Positions 34,406 through 43,173 of a DNA stretch of 64,000 bases are shown piece after piece. Every line of letters starts with the position of its first letter. The first letter of the stretch is position 1. The notes beneath the pieces were generated by a model. That model ran no database searches. It saw only the letters and a program-made list of their open reading frames with translations, and was not told the origin of the DNA. The stretch covers positions 496,001 through 560,000 of the forward strand of contig NZ_NESH01000001.1 in NCBI RefSeq assembly GCF_003063355.1. The letters are read 5' to 3'. A program made the translations under genes and the position numbers. This DNA is from Limnohabitans sp. Bal53 (GTDB lineage: Bacteria; Pseudomonadota; Gammaproteobacteria; Burkholderiales; Burkholderiaceae_C).

Positions 34406-36064
34406 TCAAACGCGGTTCATGTCGAACTGGACTTTTTCGCCCTTGCCGTAAACCTTCAAGGCGCCCTTTTCGCCCACGGCGTTGGGGCGCTGGAAGATCC
34501 AGTTCTGCCAGGCGGTCAGGCGACCAAAAATACGGGTGGCCATGTTTTCCTTCTGGGCGAAACGCAGGTTGGCTTCCAGACCGGTCAGCGCGTCGGGCGA
34601 CATGGCGGCACGCTCTTCCAGGGCCAGGCGGATTTCGTCAGCCCAGTCGATGTCGTCAGGTGCAGCGGTCACCAGGCCCAAGGCCAGTGCGGCGTCCGCA
34701 TCAAGGGCTTGGCCAATCGCGCCGCGGGCGGCTTCCATGGCGGGCACTTCTTCATAAAAGCGGCGTTGCAGGCGGGTCTGGTCGTTGACCATCGGGAAGA
34801 AACCGAAGTTCATCTCGCTCAGTTGCAGCTTGGGCGCTTTGTCAGCGTCATCGGGCAAAGCCAGCATGTAAGCGCGGTCGGCGCAGAACGCCAACTCGGC
34901 CAGGGTACCCGCAAAGCAAGTGCCTTCTTCGATCAGGGCGAACAGGCTGCGCGAAGACACGTCGAGGCGGGCCAGTGTGCGGCGCAGGTGGCCGATGGTC
35001 TCGCGCACCAGCCAGTGGTCTTTGTGGGCCAACAAGGTCGCGTCAGACGCCAGCACGGCAGCGGCGTCACCGGCGGTCTTGAGCACCCAGGTGCCGATGT
35101 CGAGTTCGTTGGTGCGCATGTGCAAGATGGCGTCGTCCAGTTCGCGCACCATCTGCAGCGGCCACCAGTTCACGCCAGCCGCTTCGATGCCCGCGATGTC
35201 GGTGGGTTGGGCTGTGGCGGGGGCCTTGACGGTGAACGTGGCGATGCGCTTGGCGCGGTCGATTTCAACGGTCACGTTGGTATAGGTCAGCGCGTCCGCT
35301 GCAATGCTGCGGTTGAGCGGCGTCAAGGTCACGCCCTTGGCACCTGCGGGGCGGATGCTGGCAGCGGCCAGTTGGGTGGCGCGCTGTTTGACCACATCCT
35401 TGAACACAGCAGGCTTGGCGATCGCATCCACCAGACGCCAGTCCACGGCTTTTTGACCGCGCACGCCTTCGACGCTGGTGCAGAAGATGTCGGCCAGGTC
35501 GTGGCGCACATGGCGCTTGTCGGTCACGCGGGTCAGGCCGCCGGTGCCGGGCAACACGCCCAGCAGCGGCACTTCGGGCAGCGACACGGCACTGGAGCGG
35601 TCGTCGACCAGCACGATGTCGTCACAGGCCAAGGCCAACTCGTAGCCGCCGCCCGCACAAGCGCCGTTCAAGGCAGCCACAAACTTCAGGCCGTCGTGCT
35701 TGCTGGAGTCTTCGATGCCATTGCGGGTTTCGTTGGTGAATTTGCAGAAGTTCACTTTCCAGCCGTGGGTCGAGACGCCCAGCATGAAGATGTTGGCACC
35801 CGAGCAGAACACGCGGTCCTTCAAGCTGGTCACCACCACCGAGCGCACTTCGGGGTGTTCGAAACGGATGCGTTGCAGCGCGTCGTGCAGCTCGATGTCC
35901 ACGCCCAGGTCGTAGCTGTTGAGCTTGAGTTTGTAGCCGGGGCGGATGCCCGCGTCTTCATTGATGTTGATCGACAAGGTCGCGATCTCGCCATCAAAAG
36001 CCATCTGGATGTGTTTGTATTGGGAGGGGTTGGTTTGGTAGTCAACCTGGAATGTTTGCGTCAT
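34406..36064 (-). CDS. boxC: 2,3-epoxybenzoyl-CoA dihydrolase (ring-opening, formate-releasing)
   Basis: BoxC hydrolyses 2,3-epoxybenzoyl-CoA with two waters to 3,4-dehydroadipyl-CoA semialdehyde plus formate. The 552-residue protein is a large crotonase relative. Its first domain has DRVFCSGANIFML (oxyanion loop), NGACAGGGYELALACDD and SLPEVPLLGVLPGTGGLTR, with the two acidic residues expected for catalysis. The second, diverged crotonase-like half extends to about residue 540. The start at 36064 gives the family N-terminus MTQTFQVDYQTNPSQY; the frame is open 17 codons further but crosses a BoxR operator. It is the first gene of the box operon. Confidence 0.97.
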   Translation of the reverse strand: MTQTFQVDYQTNPSQYKHIQMAFDGEIATLSININEDAGIRPGYKLKLNSYDLGVDIELHDALQRIRFEHPEVRSVVVTSLKDRVFCSGANIFMLGVSTHGWKVNFCKFTNETRNGIEDSSKHDGLKFVAALNGACAGGGYELALACDDIVLVDDRSSAVSLPEVPLLGVLPGTGGLTRVTDKRHVRHDLADIFCTSVEGVRGQKAVDWRLVDAIAKPAVFKDVVKQRATQLAAASIRPAGAKGVTLTPLNRSIAADALTYTNVTVEIDRAKRIATFTVKAPATAQPTDIAGIEAAGVNWWPLQMVRELDDAILHMRTNELDIGTWVLKTAGDAAAVLASDATLLAHKDHWLVRETIGHLRRTLARLDVSSRSLFALIEEGTCFAGTLAELAFCADRAYMLALPDDADKAPKLQLSEMNFGFFPMVNDQTRLQRRFYEEVPAMEAARGAIGQALDADAALALGLVTAAPDDIDWADEIRLALEERAAMSPDALTGLEANLRFAQKENMATRIFGRLTAWQNWIFQRPNAVGEKGALKVYGKGEKVQFDMNRV

Positions 36065-36110
36065 GTGGCGTCTCTGTGGAAGAAGAGGTGTCTTGATTGG
36101 GGTCAAAAAA

Positions 36111-36124
36111 TGCATTTCATTGCA
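36111..36124. promoter_or_regulatory. BoxR operator, proximal to boxC
   Basis: TGCATTTCATTGCA is a TGCA-N6-TGCA element, the site type known for BzdR/BoxR regulators. It is followed by two more TGCA tetramers (36128-36131 and 36143-36146), giving a cluster in the boxC leader. Confidence 0.75.
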
Positions 36125-36166
36125 TGTTGCATTGAATTTTATTGCAGGCCACCGACCTCCACAACA

Positions 36167-36180
36167 TGCACTTTAGTGCA
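36167..36180. promoter_or_regulatory. BoxR operator, distal to boxC
   Basis: TGCACTTTAGTGCA is TGCA-N6-TGCA and nearly fully palindromic. It lies next to an AT-rich TTTATAAG stretch that could be the boxC promoter -10 region on the minus strand. A further TGCA lies at 36206-36209. Confidence 0.75.
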
Positions 36181-36224
36181 TTTTATAAGTGTTTACCCTA
36201 GGAAATGCATTTTTCTTCCAGACT

Positions 36225-37148
36225 TCAAATCGGCAACGCCAAATGTTGGCGAACAGAAGACCTCAAAGCCGCAAAAGCCTGATCTTCGGTGCGCCCACTG
36301 GTGTTGATGGCCATGTCCGCCTTGGAGTAGAAGGCCGATCGGCCGTCCAAAATGCGCTTGAGGTCTTCCATGGCTTCACGGCTGCCCGCCATGGGCCGCA
36401 TGTCGCCTTGCGCGGCCACGCGGCCCATGTGGTCAGCGGCATCGGCCTGCAGCCACACGGTGCTGCAGTGCGACAGCAGCACATTGAAATTGGCCGAATC
36501 CGACACCAGGCCGCCGGGTGTGGCAATCACGACTTCGGGGTAGATCTGGATGGCCTCTTCGAGTGCCCGACGCTCGTATCGGCGGTAAGCATTGGCACCA
36601 TACAGGTTGTGGATCTCGCTGATCTGGCAGCCGGCAAACTGCTCAATCTCACGACTGAGTTCTATGAAAGGAAAACCCAGATCGTCGGCCAAGCGCTGCC
36701 CCAGCGAGGTCTTGCCCGCGCCGCGCAAACCGATCAGGGCGATGCGGTTCTTGCGCTCTTGCGCATTGCCGCCTTCGCCAAACATCTCGCCCAGCTGCAC
36801 TCGGGCACGGCGCAGATCGGCTTCGCTGCGCTTTCCCAACAACTCGCGGATCAACAGCCACTCGGGCGAGGTGGTGGTCACGTCACCCAACAACTCGGCC
36901 AGCGAGCATTGCAAAGCATTGGCCACTTGCAACAGCACCAGCACAGAGACATTGCCTGTGCCGTATTCGAGGTTGGCCAGATGCCGCTCAGACACATCGG
37001 CCGCCACCGCCACGGCGCGGCGCGTCATGCCCTTGCGCGATCGCAGCGTGCGCACGCGCTCGCCCAGCGACTCGAGAAACGGGCTGCGCTTGCCGTCCAC
37101 GTCAGGCGCGTTTGCCTGCGTCTGCACAAATTCTTCGTGTGTTGCCAT
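36225..37148 (-). CDS. boxR: BoxR/BzdR-type regulator (XRE helix-turn-helix plus shikimate-kinase-like domain)
   Basis: BoxR represses box genes until benzoyl-CoA binds. The 307-residue protein has an N-terminal XRE HTH (about 28-85: LGERVRTLRSRKGMTRRAVA then VSERHLANLEYG) and a C-terminal shikimate-kinase-like domain with P-loop LIGLRGAGKTSLGQ near 140, used to bind the CoA ligand rather than shikimate. The ATG at 37148 is preferred; the frame also has a TTG two codons earlier. It sits between divergent boxZ and boxC with TGCA-N6-TGCA sites on both sides. Confidence 0.96.
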   Translation of the reverse strand: MATHEEFVQTQANAPDVDGKRSPFLESLGERVRTLRSRKGMTRRAVAVAADVSERHLANLEYGTGNVSVLVLLQVANALQCSLAELLGDVTTTSPEWLLIRELLGKRSEADLRRARVQLGEMFGEGGNAQERKNRIALIGLRGAGKTSLGQRLADDLGFPFIELSREIEQFAGCQISEIHNLYGANAYRRYERRALEEAIQIYPEVVIATPGGLVSDSANFNVLLSHCSTVWLQADAADHMGRVAAQGDMRPMAGSREAMEDLKRILDGRSAFYSKADMAINTSGRTEDQAFAALRSSVRQHLALPI

Positions 37149-37204
37149 GCTCAAATTTTGTCCCGAATTAGGGAAAACCCTTTAATTTCTACAAACCTAA
37201 AACA

Positions 37205-37218
37205 TGCACTTTATTGCA
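37205..37218. promoter_or_regulatory. BoxR operator between boxR and boxZ
   Basis: TGCACTTTATTGCA (TGCA-N6-TGCA) with a further TGCA at 37241-37244, in the 207-bp divergent intergenic region. It is placed to control both boxR itself and the boxZ-ligase unit. Confidence 0.75.
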
Positions 37219-37355
37219 TACTCACCAACACGCAAAATAATGCATTAACCCGTGTTTATACCGCCAACTGCCCCCTTGGAACAGTTTTTTGTTGCACATC
37301 AGAGCATGTCAACACCCCCACAGCGCCCCAGTGCGCACCCCAAAAGATCTTTCAC

Positions 37356-38927
37356 ATGACCACCTCCTTGCTCCCCAACTTCTTCGCAGGCCGCTGGCAA
37401 ACTGGCACCGGCCCAGGCACGCCCCTGTTTGACCCGGTGCTGGGCACTGAATTGGCCCGCGTGTCGAGCAGCGGCATCGACCTGGCCGAAGGCTTTGCCT
37501 TGGCCCGCGAACAAGGCGGCGCGGCCCTGCGCGCCCTGAGTTATGGCCAACGCGCGGCCTTGCTGACCCAAATCGTGGATGTCCTGCAAGCGAATCGAGA
37601 CGCGTATTACGAAATCGCCACCGCCAACAGCGGCACCGTGGCCAAGGATTCCGGCGTGGACATCGACGGCGCGATCTTCACCCTGGGCTATTACGCCAAG
37701 CAAGGTGCGGCCCTGGGCGATGCCAAGCTGCTGCTCGATGGCCAGCGCATCCGCATGGCCAAAGACCCGGCCTTTCAGACCCAGCACATCCAAGTGCCCA
37801 CACGCGGCGTCGCGCTGTTCATCAACGCATTCAACTTCCCCAGCTGGGGTTTGTGGGAAAAAGCCGCCCCGGCTTTGCTGTCGGGTGTGCCGGTCATCAT
37901 CAAACCGGCCACCGCGACCGCCTGGCTGACCCAGCGCATGGTCAAAGACGTGGTCGACGCGGGCGTGCTGCCTGTGGGCGCGCTGTCGGTGATTTGCGGC
38001 TCGTCCGCAGGTCTGATGGACCAACTGCAGGCCTTTGACGTGGTGAGTTTCACCGGCTCGGCCGAGACGGGCCAAATCATCCGCAGCCACCGCGCCGTGA
38101 CCGAGCTGTCGGTGCGCTGCAACATCGAAGCCGACAGCCTCAACAGCGCCCTTCTCTCGCCCGCCGCCACAGCCGATAGCGAAGCCTTCAAGCTGCTGGT
38201 GGCCGAAGTGGCCCGCGAGATGACTGTCAAGTCGGGGCAAAAGTGCACCGCGATTCGCCGCGTTTTTGTGCCACGTGCGCTGTACCCAGCTGCGGCCGAA
38301 GCCATTGGCGCGCGCCTGGCCAAAACCACTGTGGGCAACCCAAGAAGCGAATCGGTGCGCATGGGCGCGCTGGTAAGCCAGGAACAAAAAGCCAGCGTGC
38401 TGGCCGGATTGGCCCAGCTCAAAACTGAAGCCACTGTACTGTTTGATGGCAACAGCGCTGGTCTGGTGGACGCCGACGCTTCGAGCGCTTGCGTGGCCCC
38501 GGTTCTGTTAGGCACCGAATCGCCCATGACGGCCAAGGTCTTGCATGCGGTCGAGGTGTTCGGCCCCGTCTCCACCTTGATGCCTTACGACAGCATCGAC
38601 GAGGCCTACGCCATGATCCGCCGAGGCGAAGGCTCGCTGGTGTGCTCGGTCTACAGCGAAGACCCGGCCCTCACGGCTCAGGCCTCGGTAGAGCTGGCCA
38701 GCAGCCACGGCCGCGTGCACGCCATCTCGCCCGACGTGGCGGCCTTGCACAGCGGCCACGGCAATGTGATGCCCATGAGTTTGCACGGCGGGCCAGGCCG
38801 CGCCGGTGGCGGCGAAGAGTTAGGGGGCCTCAGGGCGCTCAACTTCTACCACCGCCGCACTGCGGTGCAAGGCAGCTCGCTGGCACTGGATCAGCTGGCC
38901 GCGCAAGGCACCGCCATGTCCTTGTAA
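37356..38927 (+). CDS. boxZ: 3,4-dehydroadipyl-CoA semialdehyde dehydrogenase (NADP+)
   Basis: BoxZ oxidises the BoxC product aldehyde to 3,4-dehydroadipyl-CoA. The 523-residue aldehyde dehydrogenase has the cofactor region NAFNFPSWGLWEKAAPALL and IIKPATATAWL, the Rossmann FTGSAETGQII, the general-base glutamate region NIEADSLNSALL and the catalytic cysteine in SGQKCTAIRR. The ATG at 37356 gives the family start; the open frame runs some 390 codons upstream antisense to boxR but is not coding. The benzoate-CoA ligase follows 58 bp downstream. Confidence 0.95.
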   Translation: MTTSLLPNFFAGRWQTGTGPGTPLFDPVLGTELARVSSSGIDLAEGFALAREQGGAALRALSYGQRAALLTQIVDVLQANRDAYYEIATANSGTVAKDSGVDIDGAIFTLGYYAKQGAALGDAKLLLDGQRIRMAKDPAFQTQHIQVPTRGVALFINAFNFPSWGLWEKAAPALLSGVPVIIKPATATAWLTQRMVKDVVDAGVLPVGALSVICGSSAGLMDQLQAFDVVSFTGSAETGQIIRSHRAVTELSVRCNIEADSLNSALLSPAATADSEAFKLLVAEVAREMTVKSGQKCTAIRRVFVPRALYPAAAEAIGARLAKTTVGNPRSESVRMGALVSQEQKASVLAGLAQLKTEATVLFDGNSAGLVDADASSACVAPVLLGTESPMTAKVLHAVEVFGPVSTLMPYDSIDEAYAMIRRGEGSLVCSVYSEDPALTAQASVELASSHGRVHAISPDVAALHSGHGNVMPMSLHGGPGRAGGGEELGGLRALNFYHRRTAVQGSSLALDQLAAQGTAMSL

Positions 38928-38985
38928 ACCCCCTTCACAAGCCACCCACATTCCAACAACATCAGAGACATCCGAGGAGACCCAC

Positions 38986-40551
38986 ATGACACGCTCCGTG
39001 ACTGCCCCCAGCACGAACTTCAACTTTGCCCAACACCTGATCGCCACCAACGCCGGGCGCGCCGCCAAAACCGCGTTGATCGACGATGTGGGCACCCTGA
39101 CCTATGGCGAGCTGACCGACCAGATCCGCCGTTTTGCAGGTGGCCTACAGGCCATGGGTATCCGGCGCGAAGAGCGCGTGCTCTTGCTCATGCAAGACAG
39201 CTGCGACTGGGTGGTGGCCTTTCTGGGATCGCTCTATGCGGGCGTGGTGCCAGTGGCCGTGAACACCTTGCTCACCGCCGAGGACTATGCCTTCATGCTG
39301 AGCAACAGCCGGGCGCAAGCGGCGCTGGTATCGGGGTCCTTGCTGCCCACGCTGAAAACGGCCATGGATCTGGTCAAAACCGAAGTACGGCAAGTGCTGG
39401 TCTCGCGCCCCACAGGCGCTTTGACACAGGGCCAATTCAACATGACCGACTTGGTGGCGCAAAACCAGCCCGTTCTGCCTGCGCAGACGCTGGCCGACGA
39501 ACCGGCGTTTTGGCTGTATTCGTCCGGCTCCACAGGCAAACCCAAGGGCACCGTGCACAGCCAGGGCAACTTGTATTGGACAGCCGAGCTGTACGGCAAG
39601 GGTGTGCTGGAGCTGAAAGAAAGCGACACCGTGTTCTCGGCCGCCAAGCTGTTCTTTGCCTACGGTCTGGGCAACGCCCTCACCTTCCCATTGAGCGTGG
39701 GCGCCACAGTGGTGTTGATGGCCGAGCGCCCCACCCCACAAGCCACCTTCAAACGGCTGGTTCAGCACCAGCCCACCGTGTTTTACGGCGCGCCCACCGG
39801 CTACGGCGGCATGTTGGCCAACCCCGAACTGCCCGCCAAAAGTCAGGTCGCCCTGCGCCTGTGCTCGTCGGCGGGCGAAGCCCTGCCGCGCGACATCGCC
39901 GAACGCTGGTCTGCCCACTTTGGCTGCGACATCATCGACGGCATCGGCTCCACCGAAATGCTGCACGTGTTTTTGTCCAACCGCCCAGGCGACGTGCGCT
40001 ATGGCACCACAGGCAAGGCCGTGCCTGGCTACGAAGTTCAGTTGCGCCATGAAGACGGCAGCGTGGTCACCGGCCACGACGAGATTGGCGACCTCTACAT
40101 CCAAGGCCCCAGCAGCGCCTTGATGTACTGGAACAACCGCGAGAAAACCCGCGACACCTTTCAGGGCATATGGACCAAGAGCGGCGACAAATACACCCGC
40201 GATGCCGATGGCTACTACACCTACGCGGGGCGCAACGACGACATGCTCAAGGTCAGTGGCATTTATGTCTCGCCTTTTGAGGTGGAGTCCACCTTGGTGC
40301 AACACCCCGCGATTTTGGAGGCGGCCGTGATCGGCAAAGTAGACACCGATGGCCTGACCAAGACCAAGGCTTTCATCGTGCTCAAAGCAGGCCAGAGCAT
40401 GACGCAAGACGAGGTCAAGGCGTTCGTGAAGGAGCGCCTGGCCCCTTACAAGTACCCGCGCTTCATCGACTTTGTGGCCGAGTTGCCCAAAACAGCCACA
40501 GGCAAGATCCAGCGCTTTCGCCTGCGTGATCTGGAAAAATCAGCGTCCTGA
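38986..40551 (+). CDS. bclA: benzoate-CoA ligase
   Basis: The enzyme activates benzoate with ATP and CoA, the entry step of the box pathway. The 521-residue ANL-family protein has the P-loop YSSGSTGKPKGTVHSQ, the aryl-binding A5-type motif GIGSTEMLHVFLSN, the hinge GRNDDMLKVSGIYVSP and the C-terminal catalytic lysine in TGKIQRFRLR. The GIGSTE motif and overall pattern match benzoate ligases rather than acetate ligases. GAGGAGA lies just upstream of the ATG. It is co-transcribed with boxZ. Confidence 0.93.
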   Translation: MTRSVTAPSTNFNFAQHLIATNAGRAAKTALIDDVGTLTYGELTDQIRRFAGGLQAMGIRREERVLLLMQDSCDWVVAFLGSLYAGVVPVAVNTLLTAEDYAFMLSNSRAQAALVSGSLLPTLKTAMDLVKTEVRQVLVSRPTGALTQGQFNMTDLVAQNQPVLPAQTLADEPAFWLYSSGSTGKPKGTVHSQGNLYWTAELYGKGVLELKESDTVFSAAKLFFAYGLGNALTFPLSVGATVVLMAERPTPQATFKRLVQHQPTVFYGAPTGYGGMLANPELPAKSQVALRLCSSAGEALPRDIAERWSAHFGCDIIDGIGSTEMLHVFLSNRPGDVRYGTTGKAVPGYEVQLRHEDGSVVTGHDEIGDLYIQGPSSALMYWNNREKTRDTFQGIWTKSGDKYTRDADGYYTYAGRNDDMLKVSGIYVSPFEVESTLVQHPAILEAAVIGKVDTDGLTKTKAFIVLKAGQSMTQDEVKAFVKERLAPYKYPRFIDFVAELPKTATGKIQRFRLRDLEKSAS

Positions 40552-40623
40552 CCACCGATCAGGCGAGAGGAAAACCTCCAGCGCTGGCTTGCGCTGAGGA
40601 TTTGCCCCATGGGTACCCAAAGA

Positions 40624-43047
40624 TCAGTTCGGTGCTTCGTCCTCGTCCGCATGGGGCACATTCAGCACCCGCTCAATTTCCTTTTGCAACGCCGCCTGCG
40701 ACATGGGTTTGGAGACATAGCCATCCGCCCCCGCGCCCAAGAAGCGCTCCCGGTCGCCGGTCATGGCGTGGGCCGTGACCATCAAGACGCGCGTTCTTTG
40801 GCCTCGCTCACCCTCGCGCTCTCGCAACAGTTTGAGGGCAGTGATGCCGTCCATGACCGGCATCATCACGTCCATCAGAACCACGTCGAAACGGTCCTTT
40901 TCCAGCACATCCAAGGCCTGCAAACCATCGCAAGCCGAAACGTAGCGGTAACCCATGCGCTGCAACATGATCTCGGCCAGTTTGCGGTTGATGTCGTGGT
41001 CCTCCACGAGCAAAACCGAAATCAGCTTTTGGTACCTCGGGCTCTCACTCAGATCTGAACTCTGAGCGGCTGCAGCGCTTTGGTCGTTGGCATCCAAACT
41101 GGTTTTTTCGACCGGCAAAGTCACCGTGAAGCATGCGCCCAGGTCGGGCTGCGCGTTGGCGCTGATCTCACCGCCCATCAAATGCACCAGCCGACGGGTG
41201 ATGGCCAAGCCCAGGCCAGTGCCGCCAAACGAGCGTGTCACCGAACCATCGCCTTGCGTGAAGGGGCTGAAGAGCGCCGCAGTACGCGATGGATCAAAAC
41301 CAATGCCAGTGTCGGTGATGCTGATTCGCAGCACACAATGCTCAGCATCATGGCCCGGGACGGCTTGCGCGGCCACAGTGACCGCACCGACTTCGGTGAA
41401 CTTGATGGCATTGCCAATCAGATTGGTCAACACCTGGCGCATGCGAACCGGGTCCATCCAGGCCCATTCGGGCACCGCCGACGCGATGTCCACCTGTAGA
41501 TCGATGCCCTTGACACGGGCCAACTGCTCCAGGGAGCGGCTGGTGTCGTGGATCAATTGCCCCGGGCTGACCTTGAGCAATTCCAGCTCCAGAGCCCGGG
41601 CTTCGATTTTCGAGAAGTCCAGAATCTGGTTGATGATGTGCAGCAAATGGTTGGCCGAATCGCGCGCCAACGTCAGGTATTCCTTTTGCGCCACCTTGTC
41701 CTGGGTGTCCATGGCCAACTCGGTCATGCCCACGATGCCGTTCATGGGGGTACGGATCTCATGGCTCATATTGGCCAGGAATTCACCCCGCATGCGGTTG
41801 TCCTGCTCGGCCTTTTCCTTGGCCTCGATGAGCATCCGTTGGGCATTTTCGATGGTCGTGAAATCCTGCATCACGCCCACAAAATGCACCTCATCGTCCA
41901 CCCGCATTTCGCTGATGGTCAAACGCAATGAGAACAACTGGCCGTCCTTACGCCGACCATGGAGCACACGCGGCTGGTTGATGATCTTGTTACCCCCTGT
42001 ACGTTGGTAACCCTGCATGTAGTGATCATGCCGCTGCCCATCTTCGGCCCTCATCAGCATGTCCACCTTCTGACCCTTGAGTTCTTCTAAGGTGTAGCCA
42101 AAAATCGCCTCTGTGGCGTTATTGCACTGGACAATCTGGCCTTCGGCATCGGTCACCACGATGGCTTCAGGGACCGACCTAAAAATGCTTTGCAGCTTGC
42201 TTTCGCTCAAGCGCATTTGCCGCTCTATCTGTTTGCGCTCGTTGATTTCTTCGTTCAGTTGTTCGATGGCTGCGCGCCGTTCGGTCGCCAATTTGCGCGA
42301 CGTGAGCAAAGCCTGGCGGAATCGCCGCACCGTCAACCACACCAGCAGCAGCCCCAAAAAGAGCAGTGCCAGCAGGACCACAAAGGTGCGGTTGAGGATG
42401 CCGGTGCTGGTGGTCTGCCACTGCGAAACGGGTAACACCACCTCCAGGGCACCGCGCACATCCCCAGTTTTCCAGTCGGTTCGGGGTGAGCTGGGATAAC
42501 TGTTGTGGCAGGCCACGCAGCGCAACGTCATCCGGTCGGCCTGAGCGAAACGCAAGACCCTTTCGCCGTTGAGGATCTCCTCGCGCACAAAAGGCACATC
42601 CGGCTTTTCTTTCAAATGTTGCAGGGCCTGACGCTGAAAGTCATCCAGCTCGCGCTCTTGCTCGCGCCAGGGAAAAGGCTTTTCGCTGTAAAGCCGCACC
42701 TGGGTGCCCCCATCGACTTTGGACAGGTAGTGACCCAAATCCAGCGTCAAGGTGGCAGGCAAAGGCAGGGTATTTTTCCGATTTTTATAGTCGTGCGTGA
42801 CGTGCAAACCCGCCTCCATGGCGCGGGGCACGATCTGATCGGTGTAGAAATTGCGAAATTGCGTGAGGCTCACAGCGTGGGCCTGTGCACTTTCGGTGGC
42901 GTATTGCCGGACCATCCGCTCGCTGGCCTGGTAGGTGTAGAGCACCACCCACAGACAAATGCCCACCAAAAGCAGCCCCAACCACCACAATGGCCAACGC
43001 TGAAGGGCTTGACGAATCCAATAAACAGGTAAAAGGAGGTATTTCAC
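40624..43047 (-). CDS. hybrid sensor histidine kinase with periplasmic CxxCH (heme) domain
   Basis: The 807-residue kinase has TM helices at about 18-40 and 221-241 flanking a periplasmic DUF3365-like domain that carries CVACH at 177-181, a c-type heme attachment motif. A PAS domain (about 280-400), HisKA with SHEIRTPMNG (His429), HATPase (N-box LIGNAIKF, G-box GTGLGLAI) and a C-terminal receiver domain (LLVEDHD, phosphorylated Asp726 in LMDVMMPVMDG) follow. It probably senses redox or O2 through heme. The GTG at 43047 is preferred because AAAGG precedes it at good spacing; the frame opens at a TTG 11 codons earlier. Confidence 0.9.
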   Translation of the reverse strand: MKYLLLPVYWIRQALQRWPLWWLGLLLVGICLWVVLYTYQASERMVRQYATESAQAHAVSLTQFRNFYTDQIVPRAMEAGLHVTHDYKNRKNTLPLPATLTLDLGHYLSKVDGGTQVRLYSEKPFPWREQERELDDFQRQALQHLKEKPDVPFVREEILNGERVLRFAQADRMTLRCVACHNSYPSSPRTDWKTGDVRGALEVVLPVSQWQTTSTGILNRTFVVLLALLFLGLLLVWLTVRRFRQALLTSRKLATERRAAIEQLNEEINERKQIERQMRLSESKLQSIFRSVPEAIVVTDAEGQIVQCNNATEAIFGYTLEELKGQKVDMLMRAEDGQRHDHYMQGYQRTGGNKIINQPRVLHGRRKDGQLFSLRLTISEMRVDDEVHFVGVMQDFTTIENAQRMLIEAKEKAEQDNRMRGEFLANMSHEIRTPMNGIVGMTELAMDTQDKVAQKEYLTLARDSANHLLHIINQILDFSKIEARALELELLKVSPGQLIHDTSRSLEQLARVKGIDLQVDIASAVPEWAWMDPVRMRQVLTNLIGNAIKFTEVGAVTVAAQAVPGHDAEHCVLRISITDTGIGFDPSRTAALFSPFTQGDGSVTRSFGGTGLGLAITRRLVHLMGGEISANAQPDLGACFTVTLPVEKTSLDANDQSAAAAQSSDLSESPRYQKLISVLLVEDHDINRKLAEIMLQRMGYRYVSACDGLQALDVLEKDRFDVVLMDVMMPVMDGITALKLLREREGERGQRTRVLMVTAHAMTGDRERFLGAGADGYVSKPMSQAALQKEIERVLNVPHADEDEAPN

Positions 43048-43173
43048 ATGACGCCTTTGATACTGGACGCATGATAACAACGAATACCTATGGACTCTTT
43101 ACAGTGGGTATCCCAAGAAACCCAGGGTTCAAGGCCCGCCTGGCTACTGGCTCAGGCGGCCCTGACTGGGCAC

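Noticed and set aside
34287..34409. N-terminal extension of boxB
   Set aside because: The added codons are the REP-like element; a strong AAGGAG places the start at 34286.
36189..37355. Upstream extension of the boxZ frame
   Set aside because: It runs antisense through boxR and the operator region; the aldehyde dehydrogenase family begins at the ATG at 37356.
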